A stretch of 64,000 nucleotides of DNA from Microbulbifer thermotolerans (lineage in GTDB: Bacteria; Pseudomonadota; Gammaproteobacteria; Pseudomonadales; Cellvibrionaceae), in the NCBI RefSeq assembly GCF_900112305.1, contig NZ_FOKT01000004.1, positions 1 to 64,000 on the forward strand, given 5' to 3'. Of this stretch, positions 25,625 to 35,091 are shown piece after piece. Positions within the stretch are counted from its first letter, which is position 1, and each line of letters begins with the position of its first letter. The notes beneath the pieces were generated by a model, which saw only the letters and a list, made by a program, of their open reading frames with translations, was not told where the DNA came from and did no database searches. A program made the translations under genes and the position numbers.

Positions 25625-27979
25625 TCAGAAGCGATAGGCAAAACGCAAACCGGCCTCCCGAGACGGCGCCCAGGTATAAGCGGTTTCCACTCCGCCGATA
25701 AACAACTCCTGTTTAATGCCCTCGTTGGTCAGGTTGTTTCCATATAGCTCTGCGGACCAGCTGTCATCGGCGCTGTTGTAGGTCAGGCTCGCGTCGAATT
25801 TCGCGTAGGCTTCCTGCACGTCGAAATCCTTTTCACCCGGATCATCGGGTCCGTAGGTGCCTGCGGGACGGTCGCCGCGGTTTTCGTAGGTCAGGTAGGT
25901 TTCCGATTGATACGTCATGCGAATCCGCGGTGTCAGAATGGCACCGTTGTCGAGCGATATATCGTGTTTGTACGAAATGTTCAGGGTCAGCTCCGGCGCG
26001 TTGGGTAGGGTATTGCCGGAGAAATCCCAGAGGTCGTTTTCGCAGGTAGTGCCGGCGCCGGGTCCGATGGCGCAGGAGTTCCAGTTCAAGCCGGCATCGC
26101 TGTTAAAGTTGGTTTCCTGACCATCGTACTCGTCATAGGTGGCATCTAGCACCGAGCCGGTGACGCTCAATATGCCGTTTTCGGTCACGGCGTAATTCAT
26201 GGTGAATTCCAGCCCCTGTATGGTGGCGGAACCCGCGTTGGTCTTGGCCAGGCGCGATTCTCCGGTTTCCGGGTTAATTATCGCCGATGTCACCTGCATG
26301 TCGGTGTAGTCCATCAGGAACAGGTTGGCGTTCAGCGTCATGCGGTTGTCCAGCAGTGTGGATTTAATCCCCAGTTCCAGACTGCTGTTTTCTTCCGGCT
26401 GTTGCACCAGCTCGCTGTTTCCTGCGATATCCGGATTTTCGTTGGTATTAGTGGGACTGGCATCCTGGCCGTCCTGCAGAACACCGGATTTCCAGCCGGT
26501 GGCGTAGGACAGGAACACCATGACATCTTCGTTGATGTCTTTTTCCAGACGGGCGAGGTAGGTGGTGTTGTTCCACTCGTCCTTCATGTCGTTGATCTGG
26601 CGGTAGTAACAGCCCTGGCCGCCATCGGCGACGATTTCGTCGCGGTTGGCAAAATCAATCTCAATAGGGCCGGGGCCGTGGGCGTAGGTACAGTCGATAC
26701 TGCGGCCACCCTGGTCCTGCCGAGTGTCGTCGGTATAGCGCAGGCCGGCGGTGGCGCGCCAGGTGTCGGTTAGATCCAGCGTGCCCTGCACATAGGCGCT
26801 GCGGGATTCTGTGCTGCGGTCTGCCTGCTGGAAGGAGGAGAGGGTCACCTCCTGGTCTTGCGGGGTAAAGCCCCAGCTGCCGTGCAGCATGTCGAAGCGG
26901 ATATCGTTTTCCTCTTCGAAGGCGTAGAGGCCCGCGGTCCAGCGGAAGCGGCTGTCGTCGGAGTTTTTCAGCTGAATTTCGTGTGAAGTGGCGCTGTGCC
27001 CGGAGGAGACAGTGTTGCGGGTATCCCCTTGGTACTGGTTGCCATACAACTGGCTCTGGGACATATCGGTAAAGCCACCGATATAGCTCAGCATCATGTC
27101 ATTGGCGAAGGTGTAGTCCAGCCGGGTGCGGATGGTGTCTGTCTCCAGGTCGATAGAACCGGGTGCGGTGGCGTCGTTGACCCTGTCCTCGAAGTCTGTG
27201 CTGGGTACATCGCCGGTGCCTTTGTTGGCGAAGTATTCATAGGAAAGGAACCACTCCAGGTTGTCCGTGGGACGGAACATGGAGCTGGCGCGGAAGGATG
27301 AGAGATCCTTGGTACCGTACTCGTCTTCTCCGGCGAAGGGATTGCCCTCGGCAAATTCGGTTTCGCCGTCCTGCTGGTCAGTGACGCCGGCAAATCGCAC
27401 TGCCCATTGATCGTTAATGGGTGTGTTGAGCATAAAGCGCAGTTCACGCCGGTTCCGCTCGCCGAGAGTGGCACTGATGGAGCCGGCAAATTCATCTTCC
27501 GGCTTGGCTGTAATCAGTGACACGGCGCCGGCGGTGGAGTTGCGGCCGAAGAGGGTGCCCTGGGGGCCGCGCAGAACTTCCACCCGCTCCATGTCGTACA
27601 TCAGCGCGGTGGCGCCTTGGGCGCGCGCGGCGAAAACACCATCGGTATAGAAGGCGACGCCGCCGTCACCGGCTTCCGTTTGGTCGATGGTGCCCTGGCC
27701 CCGAATAAAGATCAGTGGTACGCCGTGGTCGCCGTTAGAGCGGATCTGCAGGCTGGGCGCCATGCCGCGCAGATCAAAAATATTGGTAACGTGGTTTTCT
27801 ACGAGGGTGTCCTCGTCAAATGCGGAAATCGCCAGCGGAGTTTCCTGCAGGCTGGTGGCGCGCTTGGTGGCTGTGACCGTGACTTCTTCCAATTCGTATG
27901 CCATGGCGCCAGCGGCCTGGAGGGCCACAGTGGACGCGATCACCGCGGCCAGTTTTTTATTCTTGAACGAATCGCTCAT
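25625..27979 (-). CDS. TonB-dependent outer-membrane receptor (without STN domain)
   Basis: 784 residues, strong GGAGAGGAAGA ribosome site. The signal peptide ends AGAMA; a TonB-box-like ELEEVTVTATKR follows at the mature N-terminus. The plug domain includes IFDLRGMAPSLQIRSNGDHG and MERVEVLRGPQGTLFGRNST. The beta-barrel runs to the C-terminal AGLRFAYRF. It is paralogous to the STN-bearing receptor at 30391 (shared LQETP, GDHG, LRGPQGTLFGRN and related blocks) but lacks the signalling domain. It probably imports the ligand of the locus; the ligand is not inferable. It sits downstream of sigma/fecR, which may control it. Confidence 0.92.
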   Translation of the reverse strand: MSDSFKNKKLAAVIASTVALQAAGAMAYELEEVTVTATKRATSLQETPLAISAFDEDTLVENHVTNIFDLRGMAPSLQIRSNGDHGVPLIFIRGQGTIDQTEAGDGGVAFYTDGVFAARAQGATALMYDMERVEVLRGPQGTLFGRNSTAGAVSLITAKPEDEFAGSISATLGERNRRELRFMLNTPINDQWAVRFAGVTDQQDGETEFAEGNPFAGEDEYGTKDLSSFRASSMFRPTDNLEWFLSYEYFANKGTGDVPSTDFEDRVNDATAPGSIDLETDTIRTRLDYTFANDMMLSYIGGFTDMSQSQLYGNQYQGDTRNTVSSGHSATSHEIQLKNSDDSRFRWTAGLYAFEEENDIRFDMLHGSWGFTPQDQEVTLSSFQQADRSTESRSAYVQGTLDLTDTWRATAGLRYTDDTRQDQGGRSIDCTYAHGPGPIEIDFANRDEIVADGGQGCYYRQINDMKDEWNNTTYLARLEKDINEDVMVFLSYATGWKSGVLQDGQDASPTNTNENPDIAGNSELVQQPEENSSLELGIKSTLLDNRMTLNANLFLMDYTDMQVTSAIINPETGESRLAKTNAGSATIQGLEFTMNYAVTENGILSVTGSVLDATYDEYDGQETNFNSDAGLNWNSCAIGPGAGTTCENDLWDFSGNTLPNAPELTLNISYKHDISLDNGAILTPRIRMTYQSETYLTYENRGDRPAGTYGPDDPGEKDFDVQEAYAKFDASLTYNSADDSWSAELYGNNLTNEGIKQELFIGGVETAYTWAPSREAGLRFAYRF

Positions 27980-28129
27980 TCTTCCTCTCCGTTTTCTCCT
28001 TGATTGCGCACATTTATTGGAAAATTTCTTGCTAGTTCATCGCTGTGCACAAAGGTGAAACGGACAGAGGGATCAAATCGTCTCCCCCAATTCAATTTTT
28101 TTTGTGATTTGACGCGTGAATAAACTCTA

Positions 28130-28342
28130 GGAAACCTCTGATTAAGTCACTTTTTGGTGGCAGAGGTGCTTCGGGGCGGATGTGAAGCTCAGGTGTTAGG
28201 ACGGATATTTCGAAACCGTCGGATACAGGGATGTATCCGTCGGAGCTACAGGGAAGCACTCGTGCGTTTTGGAAGTGTCCGTCCTATTGCCTGAGCGCCC
28301 CGGAAGCTACCATAGTGTTCACGCGAATTAATCAGAGGTTCC
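28130..28342 (+). mobile_element. MITE, near-complete copy
   Basis: 213 bp bounded by GGAAACCTCTGATTAA and TTAATCAGAGGTTCC, flanked by CTA (28127-28129) and TTA (28343-28345). Inside, GGACGGATATTTCGAAA and its near-complement, and a CCGTCGGATACA/TGTATCCGTCGG stem, make almost the whole element self-complementary. It lies between the FecR operon end and the receptor promoter. Confidence 0.88.
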
Positions 28343-28345
28343 TTA

Positions 28346-28480
28346 GGATTGTTTGTCGGTACTGCAGGTAACTAAGTGCGTGGTTTCGGCAGTGTTATCC
28401 CGTGATCTGCTCAGCTTGGAAAACGTCAGTATTTTATGGGCTGAGTCAGGGGCTACTTAATCAGCGCCGTGTGAAAATGC
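28346..28480. other. Intergenic stretch between MITE and FecR-operon terminator
   Basis: About 135 bases without a supported gene. It lies between two convergently oriented signals, so it may be the undisturbed ancestral intergenic sequence. Nothing further is visible. Confidence 0.3.
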
Positions 28481-28517
28481 AAAAAAAAGGCGGCTCCGGA
28501 TTGAAGGAGTGCCGCCT
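28481..28517 (-). terminator. Terminator of the sigma/fecR operon
   Basis: On the minus strand AGGCGGCACTCC pairs with GGAGCCGCCT (small bulge) followed by eight T residues. It lies about 110 bases after the fecR stop, beyond a short MITE remnant. Confidence 0.85.
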
Positions 28518-28543
28518 GCGCAGAAAAAGGGAAAAGATACTTT

Positions 28544-28629
28544 GGGAATCTCTCAATCGTTTATTAATTTATATTATCTGAGCGCCCCGCAATCAAGCGC
28601 GGCACTCGGGCGAAATAGTCAGAGAGGCC
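28544..28629 (+). mobile_element. MITE, short deletion derivative at the fecR stop codon
   Basis: The left end GGGAATCTCTCAATC and right end GCGAAATAGTCAGAGAGGCC resemble the MITE termini, and CTGAGCGCCCCG matches the subterminal segment; the palindromic centre is missing. It ends exactly at the CTA that forms the fecR stop codon TAG. Assignment is by similarity of the ends only. Confidence 0.6.
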
Positions 28630-29649
28630 CTAATGGCCAATGGCTCGCGGCCAGATTACGATGCGGTTGTCGGCCTCGCGGTAGACATTCACCGGCAGGG
28701 ATTCCTCCAGCATGTCGATCATCGTCTCCACCTGATCCACGGAAAAAGCCGTGGTGACTCGCAGGTCTGCCAAGTGCGGCGCGCCGAGAATTATTTTTCC
28801 TTCCCGATAGCGGTTGGCATCGGCCACCACTTCAGCGAGGCGCGCATCCCGGTATATGAGTTTGCCGTTGCGCCAGCTCGCCAGAGTATCCGCGGGAATC
28901 TGCTGTACGCTGCCGTCACCCTGCGCGCTGATCGCGATTTGCTGGCCGGCGAGAAGGCGTACTGTGGAGTTGTTATCCACAGCCTGTGATGTGTGCGCGC
29001 CGGGAGTGACATCCACAGTGCCTTCCTCCACCGAGACTTTTACACCTCCAGCCGCCCGGTGCACATCGAAGCGGGTCCCGACCACTCGAATAGTGGCGGT
29101 ATCCGCCTTGACATAGAAAGGACGGGCTTTGTCCGCAGCCACCGAAAAAAAGGCCTGGCCTTTTAACAGCGCGACATCGCGGCGCTGTTCGGAAAAAGTG
29201 ACTTCAATCTGTGAGTCGGCACCGAGGGTGACTTGACTGCCATCCGCCAGTGACAAAATGCGGGTCTGCGCGATTTCCGTGTGGTAGGTTTCCAGTGGGG
29301 CAGTGTCGCGGTGGCTCAGCAATAGTCCCGCGGTTGTTACCAGCACCAGGGCCAGGGCGAATGCCGGCGCTGGCGTTAGCGCAGTGCGTAAAAGGTTACC
29401 CAGCCGGGCTTGCCAGCGCGGGCCCCGGTCTTCCTGCGCGCGCAGGCGGGCGCCTTCCTCGGTGGCGGCAATTGCGATCAATCCCCGGCAGATTGCTTCC
29501 AGCTGCCGGTAGCTCCGGCGGTGCGCCGGCGCTTCCATCCACTGCGCGAATTCGGCTTCTTCCTGCGGGGTGAGCGGGCGTTCCTGCCGAAGCATAAACC
29601 ACTCCCGTGCCCGGTCATCCACCTTTTTCTGACTGCGCCCCTGCGCCAT
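28630..29649 (-). CDS. fecR: FecR-family anti-sigma regulator
   Basis: 339 residues from the ATG at 29649, which overlaps the sigma stop codon (TAATG); a longer upstream frame runs inside the sigma gene. The N-terminal DUF4880 domain (AREWFMLRQERPLTPQEEAE) binds sigma in the cytoplasm, one transmembrane helix follows (FALALVLVTTAGLLLS), then the periplasmic FecR domain (LADGSQVTLGADSQIEVTFS and ATIRVVGTRFDVHR) and a C-terminal DUF4974/STN-like domain. It relays the signal from an STN-containing receptor to the sigma factor. The stop codon TAG coincides with the target site of a short MITE. Confidence 0.93.
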   Translation of the reverse strand: MAQGRSQKKVDDRAREWFMLRQERPLTPQEEAEFAQWMEAPAHRRSYRQLEAICRGLIAIAATEEGARLRAQEDRGPRWQARLGNLLRTALTPAPAFALALVLVTTAGLLLSHRDTAPLETYHTEIAQTRILSLADGSQVTLGADSQIEVTFSEQRRDVALLKGQAFFSVAADKARPFYVKADTATIRVVGTRFDVHRAAGGVKVSVEEGTVDVTPGAHTSQAVDNNSTVRLLAGQQIAISAQGDGSVQQIPADTLASWRNGKLIYRDARLAEVVADANRYREGKIILGAPHLADLRVTTAFSVDQVETMIDMLEESLPVNVYREADNRIVIWPRAIGH

Positions 29650-30194
29650 TACCAGTCTCCACCGTTGGCCCTGAGTTCTGCCTGGCAGGCCGCCAGTGCC
29701 TTGGCCACATGTTTTTTTACAACGGTTGCCGACAGGCCCTCTCGCCGCGCGATTTCCGCGTAGGAGAGGCCGTCGACGCGGTTCATCAGCAGCAGCCGGC
29801 GCCGCTTTTGCGGCATGCCCCACAGGGCGCGGCTGATCAATTTCAACAGTTGGCGCCCGGTGGCAATCCGCTCGGGGCTCACAGCGTCTATTTCCCGTTC
29901 CGGGTCTTCCAGCGCCGACTGCGCGAAGTTGCTGCGCACTTGATTGCGCCGCAGCAGGTCGATGGAGGCATTGTTGACCGCGCGGTATAGAAAAGCGCGG
30001 GCGTTTTCCATCTCCGCTGTATCGTGCAGTGGCGCAAACCGGGCAAAGGCCGACTGCACCACGTCTTCGGCCTCCATTTCACTGAGGCCGAATTTGTGGG
30101 TCGCATAGCGGCACAATTCCCGGTGGTGTTCCCGGTAATAATCGCCCAGGGCTTTGTTATCGGTCGCCAACGGGCGGTTCCACGCGTGCAACAT
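29649..30194 (-). CDS. ECF sigma factor (FecI-like)
   Basis: 181 residues. Region 2 is visible as YYREHHRELCRYATHKFGL, AEDVVQSAFARF and ARAFLYRAVNNASIDLLRRN; region 4 as LWGMPQKRRRLLLMNRVDGL, then SYAEIARREGLSATVVKKHV. The co-transcribed fecR and the STN receptor upstream identify a FecIRA-type cell-surface signalling system, likely regulating the receptors and perhaps the halogenase. Confidence 0.93.
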   Translation of the reverse strand: MLHAWNRPLATDNKALGDYYREHHRELCRYATHKFGLSEMEAEDVVQSAFARFAPLHDTAEMENARAFLYRAVNNASIDLLRRNQVRSNFAQSALEDPEREIDAVSPERIATGRQLLKLISRALWGMPQKRRRLLLMNRVDGLSYAEIARREGLSATVVKKHVAKALAACQAELRANGGDW

Positions 30195-30390
30195 GGAAGC
30201 TTGTCACCATTTATCTTCTCTCCGGGGACCCCTGCGGCACTGTGGCCGATCCCCTGTATCGCCTTATTGTTGTTTCGGTGTCTCCGCTATCCGGAGACCC
30301 AGTTGTTGTTATTGTTTGAATGAAACGCACGGCCCCCGGCAATCGTCCCCCCCTTGGGATAAAAATTTTTTTCGTGCCTTTGCCGGATTG
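30195..30390. other. Intergenic region upstream of the sigma gene
   Basis: 196 bases between the STN receptor stop and the sigma start. It contains a C-rich run and an AT-rich AAAATTTTTTT segment but no terminator hairpin I can support. A sigma/fecR promoter is expected here. Confidence 0.3.
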
Positions 30391-33147
30391 TCAGAGCTCC
30401 ACACCCAGGCGCAGGCCAAAGGTGCGCGGGGGCGCCAGGTAGAACTCCGGTTGCGACACTTCTGGGGTTTGTACATCGTAGCGGACCAGTTCGTCGGTAA
30501 GGTTCTCGCCGTAGAGCTCCATCCACCAGTGGCCGGCGGGCGGTTCTATGCGCACAGAGGCATCCCACATCCAGTAGGCCGGCTGATAGTCGACAATGGC
30601 CGCGGGACCGTTGGGGTCTTCCACCCAGAGCCCGCTGCTGTTGTCCAGCAGCAGACCGCTGCGCTGCTCGCGGTTGGCTTCATCGAAGTAAATGCGGTCG
30701 GAATAGCGCACGCCCAGACGCGAGGTAAACCGCGCCACGTCCGGCACCGTGACGCTGTGGGTGTAGTGCAGGGCGAAACTGAGTTCCGGGGCCTGTTTGA
30801 GCTGGTTGCCACTGAAATCGACTTGATCGGGAATTTCGGCGTTGCCGGTGCTGGGATTCCAGGTCTGTCCGTAGCCGGGAAAATCATTGTCGATAGCGAG
30901 GAAGTGATCGTAACGGGCGTCGAGCAGAGAGAGGAAACCACTGAGGCGGCCGCTCAGGCTGGTGGCCCAGTTGAGCTCCAGTTCCATGCCGCGGATTGTG
31001 GCCGAGGCGGCATTGGTACTGTGTATGCGCTCGAATCCGAAGTTGTCCACGGTCACGCCGGAAACCTGCAGATCGCGGTAGCGAGTATTGAAAAGGGCGC
31101 CGTTGAGGGTCATGGCGTTGCCGAGGAAACTCAGTTTGAAACCCAGTTCCAGATTAGCGCTGGTTTCCGGTTCCACATAGGCGCGCGCATCCGGATCGTC
31201 ACTGTTGTTGGTGGCGATGAGTTCGGTCAGTGCGGCGCGATAGGCGGGATCGTCGGTACCCGTGTATGCACCGGCCAGGCTGCCGCCGTCTTGAACAATG
31301 CCGGGCTTGAAGCCTTCCGCGTAGAGCAGATAGAGCAGCGCTTGCTCGTTGAGATGGTACGAGAGCCGCGCCATGACCGTAGTGCTGTTCCAGGACTGAG
31401 ACACGTCGTTGTAATTGGTGACGAAACACTGGCCCTCGGCGGCAGAGTCCTGATTTACCGCCACCTCGCCCAATACGCCGCCGCGGTCGGAGCGGATTAG
31501 GTCGGGGCAACCGATGTTGCGCCCGCCGCGGTCGTAGCGCCGGTCGCGGCCGCTGCGAGCGCCGGCGGAAAGTTGCCAGCGGTGGGGAAGGTCTATATCC
31601 ACTTGGCCGTAAACCGCGCTCAATCGCGATCCCCGGTCGGGCTGCTGGAAGCTGTGCGAGGGAGCGCCGCCCCAGCCGCTGCCGTCGGCGCTTTGATGCT
31701 CCAGGTCGAAGCGGATGTCATTGTGCTCGGCAAAGTCGAAATAAGCGATCAACCAGCGCAGAGGCACATCGTCGCTGCTCTTTAGCTGCAGTTCGTGCTG
31801 CACGGATCTGTGGTGAGCCCAGACGGTGTGGTTGCTCTGGTGATATTGCAGCGGATCGGTTTCACTGCCGAGCGCGCCGCTGCGGTCGCCGTCCCAGATT
31901 TGGCTGCGGTGCATGCGGCTGTAACCGGCGATGTATGTGAGACCGACCCCGTTTTCCAGCGTCCAGTGCAGGCGGCTGCGGACAGTGTCCTGCGCCAGGT
32001 CGGTGGCGCCGGGGGTGTCCAGTAACACAGGCGTATCGTGGTCCGCCGCCGGCAGACTGCCGGCGCCCCGATCTTCGAAGCGCTCATAGCTAGCCCACCA
32101 ATTGATGCCATCGTTCACCTGCCAACTCGAACTCAGCCGGACTCCCAGGCGGTCGGTGTTGTTGTAGCGGTCGGACGATTTGACGAAGCGGGAGCCGCGG
32201 GCGGGCTCGGTATAGCCGTCGGCTTCGTCCGAGGCAAAGGCGGCGCGCAGTGCCCATTCTCCGGCGAGCGGCAGATTTACAACGCCGTTCAGCTTGCGGC
32301 GCTGATAGTTGCCGAAGGTGGCGCTGAAGCGGGAAAAGGCCTCCGCCTCCGGGCGCGCCGTGTGATAGTTGATCACTCCTGCGGTGGCGTTGCGCCCGAA
32401 CAGGGTGCCCTGCGGGCCGCGCAGTACCTCCACCCGGTCCAGATCGTATAACAAGGCGGAAGAGCCCTGGCTGCGGCTGCTGTAGATGCCGTCGATGTGT
32501 GTTGCTACGCCGGAGTCCCCGGCCTCGGTATAGTTGTCCGAACCGATGCCGCGCAAATATAGCATTGACGCCGTGTGGTCGCCGTTGCGGGTGGCCGCCA
32601 GGCTGGGGACCAGCTCTGCGAGTTTGAACAAGCTATCCGCTCGGTAGGCTTGCAGTTGTTTGGCGCCGATAGCGGTCACTGTCATGGGGGTTTCCTGCAG
32701 ATTGGTGCGCCGCTTGCTGGCAACCACCACCACTTCATCCAAATAGGGTTTTTTTTCCTCGTCCGCCGTGGCCGGTTCACGCCGCGATGCCTTTACCGGT
32801 GCGGGGACAAGCACCAGCCCCTGATCGTTGACCCGGCGGAAAGTCAGGCCGGAATCCCGCAGCAGGTATTCCAGTGCTTCCCGCGCCGCCATCTCCCCAT
32901 CCAGTGGCGGAGCGTCGCGCGCCAGATCCAGCTCCGACGATGCCAGTACCGCAAGCCCCGACTGGCGGGAAAAGGCCAGCAGTGCCTGGCTGAGTGGTTG
33001 AGCTGGGATGGAAAAGCGGTGGAGCGCGCACAGAGGGCCGTTCGGACAGGTCTCCGCGGCTGACAATGTATCGCTGCCGAGGCTCAGAAATGCCGTCAGC
33101 AGAAGAGGAAATCCGGACCTGAGTAGGGGCGCAAGCATGGGCATCAT
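30391..33147 (-). CDS. TonB-dependent receptor with N-terminal STN signalling domain
   Basis: 918 residues. Signal peptide, then an STN domain (FSIPAQPLSQALLAFSRQSG, then LAVLASSELDL and ALEYLLRDSGLTFRRV; residues about 40-110), a linker, a TonB-box-like YLDEVVVVASKR, the plug (ELVPSLAATRNGDHTASMLY then LRGIG; LRGPQGTLFGRNATAG) and a C-terminal barrel ending FGLRLGVEL. The STN domain contacts a FecR protein in the periplasm; that gene and its sigma factor follow downstream in the same direction. An ATG two codons in (33141) is an alternative start. It is a paralogue of the receptor at 25625. Confidence 0.93.
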   Translation of the reverse strand: MMPMLAPLLRSGFPLLLTAFLSLGSDTLSAAETCPNGPLCALHRFSIPAQPLSQALLAFSRQSGLAVLASSELDLARDAPPLDGEMAAREALEYLLRDSGLTFRRVNDQGLVLVPAPVKASRREPATADEEKKPYLDEVVVVASKRRTNLQETPMTVTAIGAKQLQAYRADSLFKLAELVPSLAATRNGDHTASMLYLRGIGSDNYTEAGDSGVATHIDGIYSSRSQGSSALLYDLDRVEVLRGPQGTLFGRNATAGVINYHTARPEAEAFSRFSATFGNYQRRKLNGVVNLPLAGEWALRAAFASDEADGYTEPARGSRFVKSSDRYNNTDRLGVRLSSSWQVNDGINWWASYERFEDRGAGSLPAADHDTPVLLDTPGATDLAQDTVRSRLHWTLENGVGLTYIAGYSRMHRSQIWDGDRSGALGSETDPLQYHQSNHTVWAHHRSVQHELQLKSSDDVPLRWLIAYFDFAEHNDIRFDLEHQSADGSGWGGAPSHSFQQPDRGSRLSAVYGQVDIDLPHRWQLSAGARSGRDRRYDRGGRNIGCPDLIRSDRGGVLGEVAVNQDSAAEGQCFVTNYNDVSQSWNSTTVMARLSYHLNEQALLYLLYAEGFKPGIVQDGGSLAGAYTGTDDPAYRAALTELIATNNSDDPDARAYVEPETSANLELGFKLSFLGNAMTLNGALFNTRYRDLQVSGVTVDNFGFERIHSTNAASATIRGMELELNWATSLSGRLSGFLSLLDARYDHFLAIDNDFPGYGQTWNPSTGNAEIPDQVDFSGNQLKQAPELSFALHYTHSVTVPDVARFTSRLGVRYSDRIYFDEANREQRSGLLLDNSSGLWVEDPNGPAAIVDYQPAYWMWDASVRIEPPAGHWWMELYGENLTDELVRYDVQTPEVSQPEFYLAPPRTFGLRLGVEL

Positions 33148-33331
33148 TGCCGGAAAGAGGCGGGCCGGAGAGGCCGCAGATAGGGCGGGCCGCCGACGCT
33201 ATTTATTGTTATGCGCGTTTCATCGGCGATCAAAAATACACCAGTCGGCGGGCACAGATCAACCGTGCGGGGTGAGTGGAGGCATGTCTGGTGACTGAAA
33301 AGTGTCAGCTGGTACTACCGGGAGTCATTGC

Positions 33332-33380
33332 TTGACATTGGTTTCAAGTGCAACTAAGTTCGTTGCACTTGAAACCAATG
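33332..33380 (+). promoter_or_regulatory. hpd promoter with a 45-bp palindromic operator
   Basis: A perfect 19-bp inverted repeat, CATTGGTTTCAAGTGCAAC (33336-33354) and its complement (33362-33380), is separated by TAAGTTC. TTGACA (33332-33337) and TAAGTT (33355-33360), 17 bases apart, form a plausible promoter lying inside it, so a bound repressor would cover both hexamers. It lies 64 bases upstream of the hpd ATG. Confidence 0.75.
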
Positions 33381-33443
33381 GTGATGCCACAGCCGGTGGC
33401 GCGAAATATAGCAATAAACAACCAGAGAAAACCGGAGGTCCAA

Positions 33444-34529
33444 ATGGCCGATTTGTTTGAAAACCCCATGGGGCTGGACGGCTTCGAGTTCGTGGAATTT
33501 ACCGCGCCGGAGAAGGGCATACTAGAGAAGGTCTTCGCGGCCATGGGCTTCGAGAAGGTTGCCCGCCACCGCTCTAAGGATGTTGAGCTCTGGCGCCAGG
33601 GCGATATCAACTTTATCACCAATTACGAACCCGGCAGCCATGCCGATTACTACGCCCGCGAACACGGCCCCTCCGCCTGCGGCTTGGCCTTCCGAGTGAA
33701 AGATGCCAAATTTGCCTACGAGAAGGCGATTGAGAAGGGCGCCCAGCCGGTGGAAGTGGAAACCGGCCCGATGGAGCTGCGCCTGCCCGCCATCAAAGGT
33801 ATCGGCGGCGCCACCCTGTACCTGATCGACCGCTACGAGGACGGTGCCTCTATCTACGACATCGACTTCCACTGGATCGAGGGGGTAGACCGGCACCCCA
33901 AAGGCTGCGGCTTCCACACCCTGGACCACCTGACCCACAATGTCTACCGCGGCCGCATGGAATACTGGGCCAAGTACTACGAAGATCTGTTCAACTTCCG
34001 CGAGATCCGCTACTTCGACATCAAGGGCGAATACACCGGCCTGCTGTCCAAGGCCATGACCGCACCGGACGGCAAGATCCGCATTCCGTTGAATGAAGAA
34101 GCGGCCGGAGGCGGCGGTCAGATTGAAGAGTTCCTGATGCAATATAACGGCGAGGGCATCCAGCATATCGCTTTTGCCTGTGATGACCTGGTGGCCTGCT
34201 GGGACCGCCTGAAGGAGCAAGGCATGGAGTTCATGCCCGCGCCGCCGGACACTTACTACGAAATGCTGGAAGAGCGCCTGCCCGGCCACGGCGAGCCCAC
34301 TGAAGAATTGCGCAAGCGCGGCATTCTGCTCGACGGTACCACCGAGGGTGGCCAGCCGCGTCTGCTGCTGCAGATTTTCTCCGCCAATATGCTCGGCCCG
34401 GTATTCTTTGAGTTTATCCAGCGCAAGCAGGACGAAGGCTTTGGCGAAGGCAACTTCAAGGCCCTGTTTGAATCCATCGAGCGCGACCAGCTTCAGCGCG
34501 GCGTGATCGGAGAAAAGAAAGAGGCCTGA
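33444..34529 (+). CDS. hpd: 4-hydroxyphenylpyruvate dioxygenase
   Basis: 361 residues from the ATG at 33444 behind GGAGG; the frame extends upstream to 33348 but through the operator. Two VOC modules are present; the iron ligands are expected at His in [10 protein letters not shown], His in [11 protein letters not shown], and Glu in [10 protein letters not shown], all visible. Gln/Phe substrate-pocket residues around [16 protein letters not shown] are conserved. It converts 4-hydroxyphenylpyruvate to homogentisate in tyrosine catabolism. The next two genes are coupled to it. Confidence 0.96.
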   Translation: MADLFENPMGLDGFEFVEFTAPEKGILEKVFAAMGFEKVARHRSKDVELWRQGDINFITNYEPGSHADYYAREHGPSACGLAFRVKDAKFAYEKAIEKGAQPVEVETGPMELRLPAIKGIGGATLYLIDRYEDGASIYDIDFHWIEGVDRHPKGCGFHTLDHLTHNVYRGRMEYWAKYYEDLFNFREIRYFDIKGEYTGLLSKAMTAPDGKIRIPLNEEAAGGGGQIEEFLMQYNGEGIQHIAFACDDLVACWDRLKEQGMEFMPAPPDTYYEMLEERLPGHGEPTEELRKRGILLDGTTEGGQPRLLLQIFSANMLGPVFFEFIQRKQDEGFGEGNFKALFESIERDQLQRGVIGEKKEA

Positions 34530-34530
34530 T

Positions 34531-35091
34531 ATGGCGATCAAACGCATACACCACGTGGCCTACCGCTGCCGCGATGCCAAGGAAACGGTGGAATTCTACC
34601 GCGACCTCCTCGGTATGGAATTCATGCTCGCCATCGCCGAGGACAAGGTGCCCTCCACCGGCGAGCCCGACCCTTACATGCACGTATTCCTGGATGCGGG
34701 CATGGGCAATGTGCTGGCCTTTTTCGAACTGCCCAATTCCCCGGAAATGGGTCGCGACGAAAATACGCCCAAGTGGGTGCAGCACATCGCTCTGGAAGTG
34801 GAGAGCATGGACGAACTGCTGGCGGCCAAGGAAAAACTGGAAAATGCGGGTATCGATGTAGTGGGCCCGACCAACCACACCATTTTCCAGTCGATCTACT
34901 TCTTCGATCCCAACGGCCACCGCATTGAGCTGGCCGCCAACACTGCCGAGCCGGGCATGCACGAAGAATTGAAACGGGTGGCGGAAGACATGCTTGAAGA
35001 GTGGTCGCGCACCAAGAAAGCACCCCGGCACGCCGCCTGGATGCACGGCGATGCGGAGTTCAAAGCGAATAAAAAAACGGAGGCACCGTGA
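34531..35091 (+). CDS. VOC (glyoxalase/extradiol dioxygenase-like) family protein
   Basis: 186 residues, starting 1 base after the hpd stop. A VOC fold is evident: RIHHVAYRCRDAKETVEFYR at the N-terminus (His8 a metal-ligand candidate), then HVFLDAGMGNVLAFFELP (Glu), VQHIALEVESMDELL (His) and IYFFDPNGHRIELAAN (Glu), giving a plausible HEHE/HHE metal site. The last 40 residues are a helical tail. Its conserved place between hpd and the FAH gene suggests a step in homogentisate or ring-cleavage chemistry, but the reaction is not established. It is too short to be a classical homogentisate dioxygenase. Confidence 0.85.
   Translation: MAIKRIHHVAYRCRDAKETVEFYRDLLGMEFMLAIAEDKVPSTGEPDPYMHVFLDAGMGNVLAFFELPNSPEMGRDENTPKWVQHIALEVESMDELLAAKEKLENAGIDVVGPTNHTIFQSIYFFDPNGHRIELAANTAEPGMHEELKRVAEDMLEEWSRTKKAPRHAAWMHGDAEFKANKKTEAP

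Noticed and set aside
33522-34547. Long minus-strand frame opposite hpd
   Set aside because: Antisense shadow of a fully conserved gene, no ribosome site.
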